64,000 nucleotides of DNA, taken from the NCBI RefSeq assembly GCF_002196515.1, contig NZ_CP018835.1:1488001-1552000 (forward strand), given 5' to 3'. The stretch is from Vibrio gazogenes (GTDB taxonomy: Bacteria; Pseudomonadota; Gammaproteobacteria; Enterobacterales; Vibrionaceae). A model generated the notes under the pieces. That model searched no databases, was not told where the DNA came from, and was given only the letters and a program-made list of their open reading frames with translations. Position numbers and translations under genes: made by a program. Shown in pieces: positions 63,133 through 64,000 of the stretch; the stretch's first letter is position 1; the number at the start of each line of letters is the position of its first letter.

Positions 63133-63583
63133 GTTTGTAAATCCGTTTTTAGCGTCTCTGATGAACGTATTAAAAACAATGGCTTCACTTGAATTAAAAC
63201 CTCAGAAGCCAAGAGTCAAGAAAGATGAAATTGCCCGAGGTGACATTTCGGGTCTGATCGGTATGGTCGGAGATCAAACCCGAGGATCGATGTCGATTAC
63301 TTTTGATGAAAGCCTCGCATTGGAAATCATGCAGAACATGTTGGGCGAACGCCCGAATGGCTTGAATGAAGAAGTGACCGATATGGTGGGTGAAATCACC
63401 AACATGGTGACTGGCGGGGCCAAAAGAATTCTTGCTGAAAGTGGCTTTGATTTCAATATGGCAACCCCCGTTGTTGTATCTGGGCGCGGTCATACTATTC
63501 GCCATAAATGCGAAGGTGCGATTATTATCATGCCTTTCACCTCTGCGTGGGGAAATGCATTTATCGAAATCTGCTTCGAGTAA
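63122..63583 (+). CDS. cheX: CheX-family chemotaxis phosphatase
   Basis: CheX/CheC proteins dephosphorylate CheY-P. The 153-residue protein contains the active helix DMVGEITNMVTGGAK with the family D-x3-E-x2-N pattern (about residues 87-101) and the preceding strand GSMSITFDESLALEIMQNM. There is a single such motif, as in CheX. It overlaps the 3' end of zur by 11 bases and is probably translated from the same mRNA. This pairing is, as I recall, conserved in Vibrio. Whether it acts in flagellar chemotaxis or another two-component output is unknown here. Confidence 0.85.
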   Translation: MRAEFVNPFLASLMNVLKTMASLELKPQKPRVKKDEIARGDISGLIGMVGDQTRGSMSITFDESLALEIMQNMLGERPNGLNEEVTDMVGEITNMVTGGAKRILAESGFDFNMATPVVVSGRGHTIRHKCEGAIIIMPFTSAWGNAFIEICFE

Positions 63584-63606
63584 TTTTCTGATTTGTAACG
63601 ATGTAA

Positions 63607-63645
63607 AAACAGGAGATGGCGTTACCATCCCCTGTTTGTTTTTTT
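63607..63645 (+). terminator. Intrinsic terminator after zur-cheX
   Basis: A stem AAACAGG...CCTGTTT, extended by ATGG/CCAT around a short loop, is followed by seven Ts at 63639-63645. It lies 24 bases past the cheX stop and separates it from the convergent pgi. Confidence 0.85.
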
Positions 63646-63667
63646 GCATCACGCAAAATGTTCAGTC

Positions 63668-64000
<333 letters not shown>

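Overview
The window is chromosomal DNA from a gamma-proteobacterium, most likely a Vibrio or close relative. The evidence is Vibrio-like 16S/23S/5S genes, a cysJIH operon, the dusA-pspG pair, and the zur-cheX-(pgi) order. Almost every gene is on the minus strand; only zur and cheX read rightward.

Layout. (1) 1-8354: two tandem ribosomal RNA operons read leftward. The right one is complete (P1/P2 promoters, 16S, tRNA-Ile, tRNA-Ala, 23S, 5S). The left one has its own promoter, 16S and spacer tRNAs Glu-Lys-Val, and runs off the window inside the spacer before its 23S. (2) 8503-12877: the assimilatory sulfate reduction operon cysJIH and its terminator. (3) 12982-14691: a small conserved protein, pspG with a clear sigma-54 promoter, and dusA. 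(4) 14720-22866: a type I restriction-modification locus hsdM-hsdS-(DUF4145-like gene)-hsdR, plus the first codons of a truncated fifth gene whose frame runs into the dusA promoter. (5) 23152-24709: a PAAR-domain protein with a hydrophobic C-terminus, overlapping a three-helix membrane protein; this looks like a type VI secretion effector/immunity pair. (6) 24870-60746: a 36-kb four-gene operon of three giant nonribosomal peptide synthetases and a cyclic-peptide-type ABC exporter. (7) 60747-62643: about 1.9 kb, mostly very AT-rich and without convincing genes, ending in a 262-bp MITE-like element. (8) 62656-64000: zur, cheX, a terminator and the 3' end of pgi.

The NRPS line reads from high to low coordinates: Cs-A(Gly)-T / C-A(Ser)-T / E/C-A(Ser)-T / C-A(Val-like)-T // C-A(Val-like)-T / E/C-A(Gly)-T / C-A(Ser)-T / C-A(Val-like)-T // C-A(unassigned)-T / E/C-A(Ser)-T-TE-TE. 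Specificity pockets were read by eye against GrsA and EntF. They suggest an N-capped decapeptide Gly-D-Ser-Ser-Val-D-Val-Gly-Ser-Val-D-X-Ser, with D residues placed by the three dual epimerization/condensation domains and release by a tandem thioesterase. The neighbouring exporter of the SyrD/PvdE type fits a secreted cyclic (lipo)peptide. No cap-forming genes, MbtH protein, phosphopantetheinyl transferase or dedicated regulator lie in the window, so the N-terminal cap (fatty acyl or aryl) is open.

In Vibrio cholerae, as I recall it, dusA and zur are adjacent. Here about 47.5 kb (restriction, PAAR and NRPS genes) separates them, so this stretch reads as an accessory block inserted at a conserved chromosomal position. 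No integrase was found.
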